The notes below the pieces were generated by a model. The model was not told where the DNA came from, did no database searches, and saw only the letters and a list, made by a program, of their open reading frames with translations. Positions 1 through 11,630 of a DNA stretch of 64,000 bases are shown here, in pieces. This DNA is from Raphanus sativus. Taxonomy: Eukaryota > Streptophyta > Magnoliopsida > Brassicales > Brassicaceae. The stretch is taken from NCBI RefSeq assembly GCF_000801105.2, contig NC_079514.1:23476293-23540292 (forward strand). The letters are read 5' to 3'. Position numbers and translations under genes: made by a program. Each line of letters begins with the position of its first letter. Within the stretch, counting starts at the first letter, position 1.

Positions 1-91
1 GCAGCATCTCAGGAACGGACGGCGTTGCGGCGACCGGCGTATCGGCGACGGCTCCCCCTTCTAACGCCATGGGTGTGTTTTCAGAGCTCAT
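1..91 (-). CDS. Start of a retroelement gag protein (partial, leaves the window)
   Basis: On the minus strand an ATG at 91-89 opens a frame that stays open to the left edge (about 30 codons, beginning MSSENTPMALEGGA and then Ala/Pro/Val-rich). It lies about 30 bases downstream of a TGGCGCC primer-binding site and an LTR, exactly where a gag start belongs. The low-complexity N-terminus is not diagnostic of a lineage; the TGGCGCC primer site favours Ty3-Gypsy. The rest of the protein is outside the window, so neither intactness nor family can be judged. A longer opposing frame through the LTR is not credible as a gene. Confidence 0.5.
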   Translation of the reverse strand, partial: MSSENTPMALEGGAVADTPVAATPSVPEML

Positions 92-120
92 ACTAACCTT
101 TCAAACGTTACTTTGTAAGA

Positions 121-139
121 CCCCACGGTGGGCGCCAAC
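121..139 (-). other. Primer-binding site of the left-edge retroelement
   Basis: Read on the minus strand, the LTR end CAACA is followed by GTTGGCGCCCACCGTGGGG. TGGCGCC is the usual start of plant LTR-element primer sites that pair with a tRNA 3' end; the sequence resembles a tRNA-Lys-type site, though the tRNA was not checked. It orients the element on the minus strand. Confidence 0.6.
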
Positions 140-645
140 TGTTGAATCCGAGTTTGTCGATCGACTGAAAGTAAAGAGGATTCGGTTTTGTGGGTCTTAC
201 GAAGACGTTTTATTAATTTGTAAATGAGTTTGAAAGGACTACAAGGAGGTGAAACGAAAGAAAGAAAAGGCCGGAGCTTTGCTGAAAGCGCCGGCAAGAA
301 CACAAGGTAGATCGATTGGTTGGTAAACCCTAATCTTGCCGTCAGTGCTCTAAAGTGTATTTCGGATCCCTTTCTCTTTCCCCTTCGACCTCCTTTTATA
401 GCTCTCGTTCTTCTGCCCTTCGTTCGCCCTAGAACCTTTGGGCCTGAATTCGTGCTCAATGGGCTCGGAACCAAACGATGGCGTATTGAGCCAAAATAAG
501 TCTAACCGATCGATCGGTCATCTGGTTTGATCGATCGATCTAATCAATCGAACCAATCTCAAAAGAAGGGTCCCGATGTCGATGGGCCGAAAGCTGTTGT
601 TCGATAGGCCTTGTGGAGAGATGTTAAATCCGTCTCCAATATCAC
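140..645 (-). repeat. 5' LTR of the left-edge retroelement
   Basis: Minus strand: the LTR plausibly begins TGATATTGGAGACGG at about 645 and ends GGATTCAACA at 140, next to the primer-binding site. It holds a TATA box (CTATAAAAGG, complement near 392-401) and two GATCGATCG-type palindromes near 505-540. The 140 end is firm because of the primer site. The 645 end is a guess from the TG start, since the partner LTR lies outside the window and no target duplication can be tested. Confidence 0.55.
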
Positions 646-2414
646 TTATCTCCAATGCCAACTGAATGTAAATTCCAAACCGTAACCACAATAACATTTA
701 CGTGTCCTATTCAATAGTTCTAGAGATTGGCCTTGTACTAGCTTCCTTGAGCACTGGACCGTTTATTCATTGTGGATATTATCACAAACATAAACTGGTA
801 AGATGTTTCCTCAGTTACACTGATCCTACTAAAGAATTAGAGCAAGAATCAAAAAAATTAAATATATTCCTCCTGAATGCCAATGAAAGAAGAACAAGAT
901 ACGATTAGGTTAATGAAAATAAAACTCATCTAGACATTTGGGTGAAACAGAACATAACAGTTAAATATAATTTTTTTAAAAAAACAAGTTTCATAGTTTA
1001 AACCATAACAGATACAGAAATTGTATAGTCATATTGCCCCGCAACCATAACCTGATCGTACTACTCAACTTTACCCCAAATCATTCCTGGACCTCTTTTC
1101 AGCGAAATCTCTCTGCCCACCAAATCTTACTTGTTGTTCGACTCCGGTTCTTCTCTTTTACAAAAATACAAAGCCAGTGTCCGACCGAAACAGGTCTCTG
1201 ACCAACGTCAACGTCTTATCTCAGCCAGCAACTCATCCAAACCTTTCACCACTCCCCAGCACTTTTGCTTTGGATCATATGTTATTTATTTTATTTTTTT
1301 TGAATTAATCACAGTGTCCGGTGACTGAGATCAACCGACTATTATGTGGATCCCAGGAGTGTAATGTTAAATTATCTGGTGGCCAACAGAAATCGAACTA
1401 CGGGTTCACCGTATTAGGGTTATCCCTCAAGTGCCACTAGCCCAAGGCCCGTTGGTTTAGATTATACGTGTTATTAAACAGTTCTTATAACAACCCAGTA
1501 AATATAATACGTCTTATTAATATGGTTTTATTTACAAGATATGTATAAATTAAAAATAAATATTGAGTAACTAAAAACAAAATTTTAAAAATTTAAATCA
1601 TTATAATTATATTAAAAAAAATTAATGAAAGATTTAGTCGCAAGCGACACCAAAACGAATAACCTAGCGGCGACATATAAATGAACAACCCAACGACAAC
1701 CGCTGCGATCAACCGCGCGACATGAAAACGAACAACTATCAGCGACATCAAGTCGCAGCCGCTGGTCGCTGTCTCTAGTCGCTGACGCTAGTGACCTCCA
1801 AACGAACATGGCCCATATCTATAAAAGGGGAATCATGAAAAAGAAGAAAGGTGATCCGAATTTCTGGAGATCAAACTTAGTCTTTTACTTTGACTCTCCA
1901 CAGTAGTATCTTCTTGCGTTGTTACTAAAACATACACTTTTATACTTAATCACTAGTCAATATACTTAATCTCCTTTGTTATTTCTCATATATGTTATCA
2001 CATACTCTATTATTAGTGGATTTTAAGATCTATCAAACCGACACAATTGTATTGGCAATTTGAATTGTCTAATTTAACTTTTTCAGTTATTAAAAAATAG
2101 AGCAAGAAAACCAAATCATGGAGCTCATCTCTTACAGACCGAAATAGTAGAAAAGTGAAGAAGGTGGTTCCTCAATGAAAGGAAGACCGAGCCCTTCGTT
2201 ATTAACTGAAACAAATAACAACAATTGCAGAAAAATGAAAGCATATCGAGCATCAACCATATACTTTCGTTTTTTTTTTTGCCCGGTTTGACATCCTTCG
2301 CACTGATGGTCCATCATGACAAAGGCGGTGGTGGCATATGAGATACTGGATGCTTAAGTGATGTCTTATGCGGCAGTGGCAGTGGCGGTGGTCGAATATG
2401 CAGCATTTTCGGTG
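646..2414. other. Unassigned non-coding stretch
   Basis: No gene is supported. Open frames are all under 70 codons and match nothing I recognise. AT-rich runs alternate with a GC-richer patch at 1635-1810 built of repeated GTCGC/GCGAC words, which could be an old DNA-transposon remnant but shows no clear terminal repeats or target duplication. The last 120 bases (2310-2414) are rich in GGCGGTGG and continue on the far side of the Copia insertion at 7278. Confidence 0.5.
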
Positions 2415-2419
2415 GCGGT

Positions 2420-2583
2420 TAAAATATTATGCCAATTGCCAAAGTTTTCTTTATTCATTCCCAAACATGGGTATTTATACAACAAGAATAACAAGAAATA
2501 AGAAAAGTTATAGAATAGGAATCTGTGATAAACTTAAGCCCCAAGTAACTCCAAGTATGTCGGTATCTATCATTATCTCTTTA
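2420..2583 (-). repeat. 3' LTR of the Copia element
   Basis: 164 bp, direct repeat of 7116-7272. It carries an extra 7 bp (ATTGCCA, a local duplication) near its left end. It holds a TATA-type box (GTATAAATA on the minus strand) and an AATAAAG signal, as expected for an LTR despite its very small size. Confidence 0.93.
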
Positions 2584-2604
2584 TCATCCCCCCCCCCCCT
2601 CAAG
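2584..2604 (-). other. Polypurine tract of the Copia element
   Basis: Minus-strand G-rich run (a 5' GAGG start, a run of more than ten G, then ATGA) directly next to the 3' LTR, the site where plus-strand DNA synthesis is primed. The long C run on the plus strand may also be unstable. Confidence 0.75.
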
Positions 2605-4084
2605 TTGGTAATGACATATATCGAATTTCCAACTTGGACAACAGATGATGAAATGTAGGAGTAGGTAAAGCTTTAGTAATCAAGTCTGCAGGCTGGTTCT
2701 TTGTTGAAATATGCTCGGTAGTAATGAGTTTGTCTTTCACCGCATCGCGAACATAGTGACAATCATTCTCAACATGCTTGGTGCGCTCATGGAACACCGG
2801 ATTCTTAGCTTTATTAATCGCCGATTGACTGTCGCAAAACAGTTTCATAGGTTGAGGATGATGAAACCCGAAGTGAAGTAGAAGTCGCTTGAGCCATTTT
2901 AATTCACATGTGGCATCTGCCATGTATTGATACTCGGCTTCAGCAGATGATCGAGACACGGTTCGTTGTTTCTTAGTCTTCCAAGAAACAAGTGAATCAC
3001 CAAGAAAAACCACATACGCACTGAGAGAGCGACAAGTGATGGGGCACACAGACCAATCCGAGTCAGAATATGCAGTAAGGGTTAAGTTCGGATCATAAGA
3101 CAACATGATACCTTGGTCTGGACAACCTTTCAAATAACGAATTACTCGTAAAGCAGCCGTCCAGTGATCTTCCAGCGGCCGATGCATGAATTGAGAAAGA
3201 ATATGCACAATGTAGCTGAGTTCTGGACGGGTGAAAGTAAGATAGATGAGGCGACCCACTAAACGTCGATACTTGCCTGGATCCTGAAGTCACATGCTCT
3301 TAGATAGGGCGAGTTTGTGATGTAGTTCGGTAGGAACTGCTGCCGGCTTTGCACCTAGTAACCCACACTCGGTAATTATATCGAGCGCATACTTCCTCTA
3401 AGAAACAAATATCCATTCTGGTCCTCTAGCAATCTCTAAGCCCAAAAAATATTTCAGTTTTCCCAAGTCTTTCATCTTGAAGCACCGATGCAAATAATCC
3501 TTGAACCGTTGAACAGTAGCAGCATCATTCCCAGCAATAATAAAATCATCAACATAAACCAATATATGTAGACAGATATCCCGTTCAGTGAACAAGAACA
3601 GAGAGTATTCCTCGTAACTTTAAACAAAACCGAATGATTTGAGAGCTTTACTAAGTTTAGCAAACCAGCAGCGAGGAGACTGTTTAAGGCCATATAAAGA
3701 CTTCCTCAGCCAACAAACCTTAGTTGGATCATCCGTTTTGAAACCAGGAGGGAGGTCCATATATATTTCTTCCTCAAGATCTCCGTGTAGAAACGCGTTA
3801 TGAACATCCATCTGATGAATTTCCCATCTTTTAGAAGCTGCAACTTTGAAGATAAATCGGACAGTATTCATCTTTACGACAGGAGCAAAGGTATCTTTGT
3901 AATCGAGACCCTCCTTCTGTCTATTCCCACGAGCTACCAAACGAGCTTTAGGGCGTTCAAGAGTTCCATCGGCGTTATATTTATTAGTATAAATCCAGCC
4001 GCATCCAATAGTTTTCTTTCCAGGCGGCAGAGAAGTAATATCCCAAGTATGATTTTCTTCTAAAGCTGTTATCTCTGATTTCAT
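2600..4084 (-). pseudogene. Copia reverse transcriptase and RNase H (broken)
   Basis: One minus-strand frame from 4084 to 2600 encodes the C-terminal half of the polyprotein, interrupted by about three stops (near 3617, 3395 and 3290). The RT segment opens with ...[20 protein letters not shown] and [19 protein letters not shown]; the catalytic YVDD is at 3556-3545. The RNase H part (from 3259) has TAYSDSDW, SRSSAEAEY, LFCDSQSAI and NQPADLITKA, all conserved Copia motifs. In life this enzyme copies element RNA into DNA inside virus-like particles and removes the RNA strand. The motifs are intact, so loss of function comes from the stops. Frame continuity from RT to RNase H shows recent decay by point changes. 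Confidence 0.93.
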
Positions 4085-5858
4085 AGCACCATTAAACCTC
4101 GGATCATTGACTGCTTCTTTGTAATTATTGGGAACAAATCGGTAGTTATCTTTGCTAGGAACACCTGATGGTTAGCGGTAAAAGCAGCAGTAGAGGAGTA
4201 ATCAGAAATAGGGTACAATGACGTACCTGAGACCGTTGTCGGAGGACTCTGTTGTGGAGTGTTGTGAACGTGAGAGGGGTTTGTAGTCGCAGAATGAGTT
4301 AGAAAATTCTTCAATAGAACTGATGGTTGCTTAGTCCGATGACCACGGCCAAGAAGATCAAGAAGACCAGGAGACGAAGCTGGCTTAGACGGATCACGGG
4401 ACTGTGACGGTGATGTAGAAGGTGACATTGGTGATGTCGGGGCCGGTGTTTCAGTAGGCGTAGGTGAAACCAAAACTGCAGGAGGCTGATTCTCCGTAGA
4501 ACTTTCAGGTGGCGTAGAGGGAGCATCAGAAGGTGTGATAGGAGTTGGTATGGACTCCGACGAAGTAGAAGTAGAAGGACCTGCGACAGGGATCGAGGTC
4601 GTTGGCGGTGTTGGTATCTCAAAGTTTATTAACCAGTCATCTATAGGAAGATTCATATCGAAGGTAGGCAGTGTCACAGGAGCGGAGTCTGGTATTCCTG
4701 GAAACTGATCCTCGAAAAACACCACATCACGACTAATAATAAACTCATTAGTTTCTAAATCATATAGGCGCCAAGCTTTCTTGCCAAAGGGGTAACCCAC
4801 AAACAAGCACTTGCGACTTCTTGTAGCAAATTTATCTCTGTCTCTAGGTCGTTGATGAGCATAGCAGAGACATCCGAATACTCTTAATTGTTCGAAGATA
4901 GGTGGACGACCATGAAGGATTTCATATGGTGTTTTGCCATTAAGAACATTTGTCGATGTCCTATTAATAAGATGAGCTGCAGCCAAAATACTTTCTCCCT
5001 AGAATTCAATGGGTAAACGAGATTGAAACAGACAAGCTCGAGCCACATTCAATATGTGTCTATATTTTCTTTCCACTATGCCGTTTTGTTGAGGTGTATA
5101 GGTGCAGGACGTCTGATGAATGATACCAGTTTCACGAAAAGAGGATGATAGGGTCATGAATTTGGTTCCATTATCTGTCCAAACTGGCGTTCACACATGG
5201 CACATAAATTACGTAGGAGGGATGCAACTTCAGATTTTTCGAGCATTAAATATGTCCATACTGCTCTTGAGTAATCATCTACTATGGTAAGGAAGTATAC
5301 AGCTCCACAAGAGGATGGTGTTCTATAAGGTCCCCAAACATCGCAATGAATCAATGCAAAAGGAAAATCAGCTTTATTAAAACTATCTGGAAACACTTGG
5401 CGAGTTTGTTTTGCCTTAAAACAAATATCACACTGAGGATCACTGAAATCTATATTAAAATTATTAATCACTGGTAAAGAAGATAAAGCCTTGTAGGATG
5501 GGTGACCAAGCCGTCGATGCCACAGAGTTGAAGGAGAAGATTTTGTTTTAGAAGCTCCATGAATCCGTCCGACTTTGACCCCAGTAAAGTAGTAAACCCC
5601 CTCACGTTCTTCACCTGCTCTAATCAGAGTCCTCGAAAAACGGTCCTGTAAAACACACAAGGTGTCAGTAAATATTGCTATACATCCAGTTTGCTTTAGT
5701 AATTTGGAAACTGAGATGAGAGTGCAATGGAAATCAGGAACAAATAGGACATCATGAAGCATGTATTCTTTGCTTAGGCGCAAAGTGCTTTGCTTTATGG
5801 CCTGAGTGTCGCGACCATTAGGGAATGTCATAGACATCGTGTAGTAAAGAAAGATCAC
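4081..5858 (-). pseudogene. Copia integrase (frameshifted)
   Basis: Integrase is split over three frames. At 5858-5154 lie the pre-integrase zinc finger (H114/H119 in WHRRLGHPSY, C143/C146 in CDIC) and the first catalytic Asp in HCDVWGPY. A frameshift near 5190 moves the second Asp (WTDNGTKF) and the Glu ([10 protein letters not shown], near 5080) to another frame, and a stop occurs near 5000. From 4986 to 4081 the C-terminal part follows (HLINRTSTNVLNGKTPYEIL, RKCLFVGYPFGKKAWRLYD), ending in a Pro/Ser/Thr-rich linker to RT. The enzyme would join element DNA to the chromosome; the 5-bp target duplication fits its action. Confidence 0.9.
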
Positions 5859-6997
5859 CCGTCATATGGTGTGATGCTCCTGTATCAATAATAACGTCAG
5901 TAAGCATTGTTTTACCCGAAAGACGTTCCGAAGATAGATTGCTCTGTTGGTTTTGGAGGAGAGAGATCAAAGATGCAATTTGTTCTGAATTGATTTGAGA
6001 AGTGCTTTTAGTGTTGCTATGTGTCGCATTAGCTCTCCCACGACCTCGTCCACGATTGTTGTTGGAGCGACCACCACGTCCTCCTCGATACGAAGATGAA
6101 CTGTTGTTGCGTTGTTGTTGTTCGATATACCAGTCAGGGAAGCCATGAACCAGGAAGCACTCTGATTTTTTGTGGCCTGTCCTGCCACAATGGGTACATG
6201 TTCGTGAGGGATCCCTTGGTCGTGGTGTTGTGGTATCCATCGTGGTGACAGCTGACTCTGTTTTAACAGAGAATCCCAAAGCCTCAGAGCTTTGCTCCTT
6301 CGATCGAGTAGATGCCATGTTCTGTTCTTCGAGGATTACTCGTGAATAGACAAGGTTAAGATCTGGTAATGTATCTTCATCAGTAATACGAGACCGTATG
6401 GCCGAGAATCTCGATGACTGAGTCATCCAACCCGAACAGAAATTTAGGAACCTTCGCATCTTCTCTTTCTTTCTCGATATCGGCTGCAGCAGCGCATGTG
6501 CACGATCGCGTAGTCTTCATATTCTGCAACTACTCCCAGAGTTTTGATAGACGACCATAGTATTCAAGGACTGTTTGTCCGTTTTGTTTACAATTCGAAA
6601 TCTCGTCTTGTAGCTGGTGTAGACGAGTTCCGTTTTTAACAGAGAAGCGGAAGCGTAGAGATTCCCAAAGCTTATGTGCTTCAGGAACATGAGTCACTGT
6701 TGATTGGAGTTTTGAATCAATCGACGTACGTATCCATCCAACAATCATGGAATTTTCGGCAAGCCATCGTGATAGATCCGGTTCCCTTTCAGGTTTTGAA
6801 ATCGTTCCCTCTATAAAACCTGTTTTCTGCTTTGCTTGCAGCGAGTTGCGTAGTTCGGTGGCCCATTCATTGTAGTTCTCTTGAGTAAGTAACACCGACG
6901 TTATGAGAGCTCCTGGATTGGCTGATGGATGAAGGTAGTATGGTGATAATGTAGCATCCTGCGGAGGGTTAAGGGCCAACGCGTTTTCATCCGCCAT
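5818..6997 (-). pseudogene. Copia gag, zinc knuckle and protease (broken)
   Basis: The gag starts at ATG 6997 (MADENALALNPPQD) and runs to a nonsense TAG at about 6528, inside what reads as WE-stop-LQN. Its N-terminal part matches plant Copia gag (LTQENYNEWATELRNSLQAK, KLWESLRFRFSVKNGTRLHQ). After a frameshift near 6440 the frame 6459-5818 gives VYSRVILEEQ, a CCHC knuckle (CTHCGRTGHKKSEC, near 6198-6157), an RGG-rich stretch and the protease active site DTGASHHMTGD near 5886. Gag forms the particle, the knuckle binds RNA, and the protease cuts the polyprotein. One nonsense change and two frameshifts disable it. Confidence 0.92.
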
Positions 6998-7101
6998 GAT
7001 GGTTGATGAACCGTAAAAGTAGTAGAAGTAGTAGTAGAATTAAGAAGAAGAAGAAATATCAACAATATTGATCAAGAAAAAAAAATTAGGTCAAGAGATC
7101 T

Positions 7102-7115
7102 ATGCTCTGATATCA
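7102..7115 (-). other. tRNA-iMet primer-binding site of the Copia element
   Basis: Minus strand TGATATCAGAGCAT, immediately after the 5' LTR. It matches TGGTATCAGAGC with one change (G to A) and is complementary to the 3' end of initiator tRNA-Met, the standard Copia primer. Confidence 0.88.
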
Positions 7116-7272
7116 TAAAATATTATGCCAAAGTTGTCTTTATTCATTCCCAAATGTGGGTATTTATACAACAAAAATAACAAGGAATAAGAAAAGTTAT
7201 AGAATAGGAATATGTGATAAACTTAAGCCCCATGTAACTCCAAATATGTCGGTATCTATCATTATCTCTTTA
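7116..7272 (-). repeat. 5' LTR of the Copia element
   Basis: 157 bp, TAAAGAG...ATATTTTA on the minus strand. Promoter elements sit in order: TATA-type box (complement of TATTTATA at 7161-7168), then AATAAAG (complement near 7138). The TA...TA ends are one of the rarer non-TGCA LTR termini known from plant Copia elements. Confidence 0.93.
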
Positions 7273-7277
7273 GCGGT

Positions 7278-9430
7278 GGTGATTGTGGCCTTGGCGGCGG
7301 TGGTGAGTAGAAACGAGCTGGTGGACTCTTTGATCGCCGCACTCGTGCCAGCTCCCTTCTCACTCCTATTTAATTTTTTATTAAGGAAATTAAATTAAAA
7401 TGTTATGTTGTGTTGTGTTGTGTTTTAGTTTGATATCAGGTGTTTTGTCAGTATATGCAAATATAATCATCTTACAAATATTTGTTATTATATGTATTAT
7501 CCATTAAAAATCCATTACAACTCAAACTTTATTATCTTCAACTAAAACATACAAAACTATTAAAAAAATTCACAGTCTGCTAGAGCTTTGTTCATATAGT
7601 GAGTCGAGATTATTTAATCAAATCAAATATTCTCGAAATGAACTAACACTTATCGAACATGTTAAAAAAGAAACATCATGATCTGTAAAATTTGTATGAG
7701 TTTGAGAATTTTGAAGTGATTATGTGGACACTGTATCATGTGTTTTGGTCACTAGAACATTATACATTACTGATGTCAATTTTAGTATTATATGTAAAAA
7801 AATATATAATATAATTTCTGCAATTTAATACATGTATATGATAAAAAATATATATATATCTTTATAATAATAATCTTTTAAAAGATAAATTTTTATAAAT
7901 ATTAATTTAATAAAAATTATTTTATATTATCATTATCCCAAATATAACTTATTTTACTGTTATCCAAAATCAATAAAAACAGAAAAATAAATAATTGATA
8001 AATGAGATTAATATTAATTAATAATAATATAAACCACTCAAAAAAGCGTCCACAAACGACAAATCGTTTTGCAAATAATAGTATCGATAAATTAACTGAA
8101 AAACATATGATTTTAAAACACCTTATTATATATAATATCAAAACCTTTTTTAACAATAATAATATGGAACTATGAGATATAAATCCGGTTTTCATAATTT
8201 AGAAAAATAATAATTAAGAGGCCATGGATAAAACAAAAGTAAGTCACAATCAGAACGAAAAAATCATAAAATGAACCAAGTAGAGAACACTATCAAACTT
8301 AAAACACTTCCAACCTCACTTCATATTTTACTACATAGAATAGAAAATAGAGTAACAAAAAAGTATCATTCTATAATAGAAAGTTTTTATTTTTTATCAT
8401 TATTCCATTTCTCTATTTTGAAGTATAAAATTAGGTTGAAAATGCCCCCCTTAAGCAACCATATTACCTGTAAAATCTCTAAATGGACTGGCAATATGAT
8501 CAGAATAATAAATAAATGGTTTTATCTCGTAATGGTTAAATCCACGTTAATTCAAATAAAAATCAAATAATGCAACTTAAAAGAAGATAATAAACATGAT
8601 TTTGCTACAAAATCAGAAAAAATATATTAGAACATAAGGAAATAATATTCTTTATCCACACACATAACAAAATTTTTCATTCATAAATTTTATCTGAATT
8701 CTTGTAAAAAGTTATGAAGGCCTCTTCAAAACAAATTCTTGTAAAAAGTCATCAATAAAAAGGTTGTTTACACTCTTTTCTCTTGATCTTCGCTTTGATT
8801 TTATTCGTCTACATCTTAATTTCGATAAAATCTCAAATATTTGTTTAAACGACCACTCTATTTGTCAAAAAAAAATCTTCAAAATGGAATTTGATTTTTC
8901 TTCGAAATTTTGTTTTTCATGTGCCTATAGATGTTTCTGTCCTAGATGTTATTTTTACTTTCAAATTTTACTAGTCTAGTCTTTTTATAAATTGTATATA
9001 TTAATGAATAAAATGTCCAATTAATAGTAAAATAACAATTAATGTATAACAAATTTGACTTTAATTGATAATTTAGGATTCTGTTTTTGTTTTAATTTAA
9101 GTGATATTTTTTTTATGTAAAATTTTAATGTTATTTCGTGTTTTAGACATTTGCAGTCTATAATGTGATTTATTATTGATTAGATGAACTTGCAATATTT
9201 TAATAAAAAGTGACAAAATAAATAAAAATGTAAAAAACCTTAAATTCAACTAAACTGAAACAGAATGAGTATGTAAATCAATTCAACCAACATGACTCAA
9301 CCATTATGCGATTTTTATGTTTTTAGTAATACATGTGATAAGACTATTTAATGAACTTTTCCATCAAAAGTTCAAAACGCAATCGCCAAGCTTATATATT
9401 TTGTTTTAAAAGGAATATACTGTAAAACCA
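7278..9430. other. Unassigned AT-rich DNA
   Basis: 7278-7400 continues the GGCGGTGG-rich sequence cut by the Copia insertion. The rest is very AT-rich with homopolymer runs and short open frames (largest about 100 codons at 8271-8570, low complexity, Lys/Ile-rich) that match no family I know. I see no promoter, RNA gene or clear transposon end. Confidence 0.5.
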
Positions 9431-9628
9431 CTAACCAGTGATTGACAGTGGTTCATGGTGCGAAGGAAGAACAGACTCGGTGTGGCAAAGAAGAAACACA
9501 ATGAATACGAGAACCAATTTTGAAGAAGAAGTCGCGTTTCTCATCTCTTCTCTTCTTTTAACTTTGAGATTCAAGACTTCCCTTCCATGGAAACCTTCGA
9601 CATTATATATATATATGGAAGGGAACAC
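9431..9628 (-). other. Possible first exon of a small secreted peptide gene
   Basis: On the minus strand an ATG at 9544 starts MRNATSSSKLVLVFIVFLLC, a short polar N-region followed by a hydrophobic stretch like a signal peptide, then HTESVLPSHHEPLSITG and a stop. A TATA-like run (ATATATATATA) lies about 60 bases upstream, and the end of the frame overlaps a splice-donor-like G/GTTAGT. A diverged copy of the same tail (HTESGLRSHH) is found on the minus strand near 14390-14430. That supports a real, duplicated exon, but I find no downstream exon and recognise no family. It may be an inactive fragment. Confidence 0.25.
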
Positions 9629-9647
9629 GATCCTTCCAAGAAAGTAA

Positions 9648-10724
9648 ATTCAATTTTAAATTATAATATAAAACTTTTGACCAAAAAACAAATTATAATA
9701 TAAAATTACATTTTTATTTGCGGTCTAAAAGCGCAGAATAATCTGTGATGAAAAATTCCATTAAAAATGTTATAAACTTTTTGTTAATTTGAAAGGAAAT
9801 TTTCTATTTATAACATTTTTACATTTAAATTAACGTTTTTATATTTAACCTAGACCAGCAGTAAAATTCAGTAATCCGATATGTAATAAGGTTTGGATTT
9901 TAAAAAATATTGTTTATTTAAAAATCTGTTAGAAATCTGAAAAAATTGCTAAAATCTACGGCTAATATATCGAACGGATGAGTAACCAATATATAATCCA
10001 ATTTAAAATTGTTATTTTTAAAGTTTAAAATTTAATTTAAATGTTTACCTTCAATATTTAAATACTTATTAATTTCAATCTTATTGTATTTTTATTATAT
10101 GTCTCCAAATTTCTACAAAAATTGTTTAAATTATGTTTTTATATATTTTATGTGAAATGGGAATAAATAAAAAATATATTTTAAATTTTTACTATTTTTA
10201 AAACATGTTTTTTTGTTTGTTTTAGTTTTCATATTATAACTATATATCAAATTAATTTAAGCTTTTGATTAGAAAACATGGAATTTATATATTTTATATT
10301 ATTATGTTTTTGATTAAACTATATTATAATGGCAGAATAATTATAGGGCGATGTATATCATTTTTGTTCAATATGTCATTGTTATAAAATAAAGTGTATA
10401 AATATTTTTTTTTGTAACTAAGTGTATAAATATATTTGACAACAAATAAGCGTCGGTTCACCGTGAATTGTAGGATTAATTTATGTGATACAATGTATAA
10501 TAGAAGAATAAAATATATCACACAAAAAATTAATGAATCGATATTTGATGGTCATAATACTACGGAGTATTTAGTGTAGAATATAACTATACCAAGTCAG
10601 ATTTTTTTTTTTACAACTACAATTTTTGCTATTAGGTAAAATTATCCCGATGGAATATTCAAGGGGACCTGGTAGCGATTAGTATGCTTTATTATTAACT
10701 GATTTTGATTTTTAATCTACATAA
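9648..10724. other. Unassigned AT-rich DNA
   Basis: Very AT-rich, no coding frame above 65 codons, no recognisable element ends. Nothing else to report. Confidence 0.5.
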
Positions 10725-10732
10725 TCTTCAAG

Positions 10733-11622
10733 TAGGGATGTTTAATCCGGATATCGGTTTCGGTTCGGTTTGATTTTTTTGGTTTTTTGGGATTTCGGTT
10801 AGTAAAATATAACTACCATTCTGAATTTATATTTATTTTGGTTCAGTTTAGTTTATATACCGTCGGTTTTTCGTTTTTTGGTTTGTTCGATTTTATACAA
10901 AAAACATAATTATTTCGTTTGAAACTATATTATATGAATTTTAGAGTTAAGTTGTCAACGCATTCATTTATTAAAAAAAAATTTTATGTTCAAATAAAAG
11001 AACATAAAAAATAAAAACACTTCAACCATCAAATAAAATAATCAAATATGAAATTAAAATCAAATCTCAAAAAATTTCTAAATAAAAATAAAAAATAAAA
11101 ACAGAAGCATGAAAGAAAATATTTTCCAATCTTCCATATTTAGTGTCATCAAAGTTATATTTCCTCGATTGAACACGAAACTCTGTTCGTTTATAGATAA
11201 TAAAGAGGTTGTGAAAAAATTCTATTAATTGTTGTATATCAAATTTATAACATTCACTTCAATTTAGTCAATACTAAAATAAATAAAAAGGTTAAAAAAG
11301 ACTAAGAAAACAATAATATTTGGTTACGATGAATTGTTATTTAATTATGTTACCAATTAGGGTTTTTATTACTATAAAAAGAATATGGTAATAGTTATTA
11401 GCAAAAGTTAATTTATATAACAAATAGATTTTCATGCTTCATTATAAAATATATACATATTTACAATTTAATCGGTTTTTTTGGTTTGTTCGGTTTAAAC
11501 CAAACGATTAAACCAGTTCTTACGGTTTTTACAAAATAATATCCATTCGATTTATATGGTTTTTTTGGTTTGTTCGGTTTAATCGTTTGGGACGGTTCGG
11601 TTTTACCGTATTAACAGTCGTA
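10733..11622. mobile_element. hAT-like non-autonomous element, CGGTTCGGTT-rich ends
   Basis: The 890-bp element has imperfect terminal inverted repeats (TAGGGATGTTTAATCCGG at the left; TACGACTGTTAATACGG on the complement of the right end). It is flanked by 8-bp direct repeats matching at 7 of 8 positions (TCTTCAAG at 10725-10732, TTTTCAAG at 11623-11630). An 8-bp duplication is the hAT signature. The outer 150 bp on each side are rich in degenerate GGTTCGGTTTG and the interior is AT-rich with no transposase frame, so it needed a helper. Its strand cannot be assigned. Confidence 0.65.
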
Positions 11623-11630
11623 TTTTCAAG

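Larger units (their letters stand above)
2420..7272 (-). mobile_element. Ty1-Copia retrotransposon, complete ends, decayed coding region
   Basis: This 4853-bp element is flanked by an exact 5-bp target duplication GCGGT (2415-2419 and 7273-7277). LTRs of 164 and 157 bp bound an interior with a tRNA-iMet-type primer site on the right and a purine tract on the left. Domain order on the minus strand is gag, zinc knuckle, protease, integrase, reverse transcriptase, RNase H; integrase before RT defines Copia. The LTRs begin TA and end TA (TAAAGAG...ATTTTA) instead of TG...CA. They differ at about 8 of 157 aligned sites plus a 7-bp indel, so the insertion is of moderate age. Several stops and frameshifts make it non-functional. 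Confidence 0.95.

Noticed and set aside
88..474. 128-codon frame on the minus strand
   Set aside because: It crosses the LTR, primer site and gag start of a retroelement in the wrong frame.
1635..1810. Small DNA transposon with GTCGC/GCGAC ends
   Set aside because: No consistent inverted termini or target duplication could be found.
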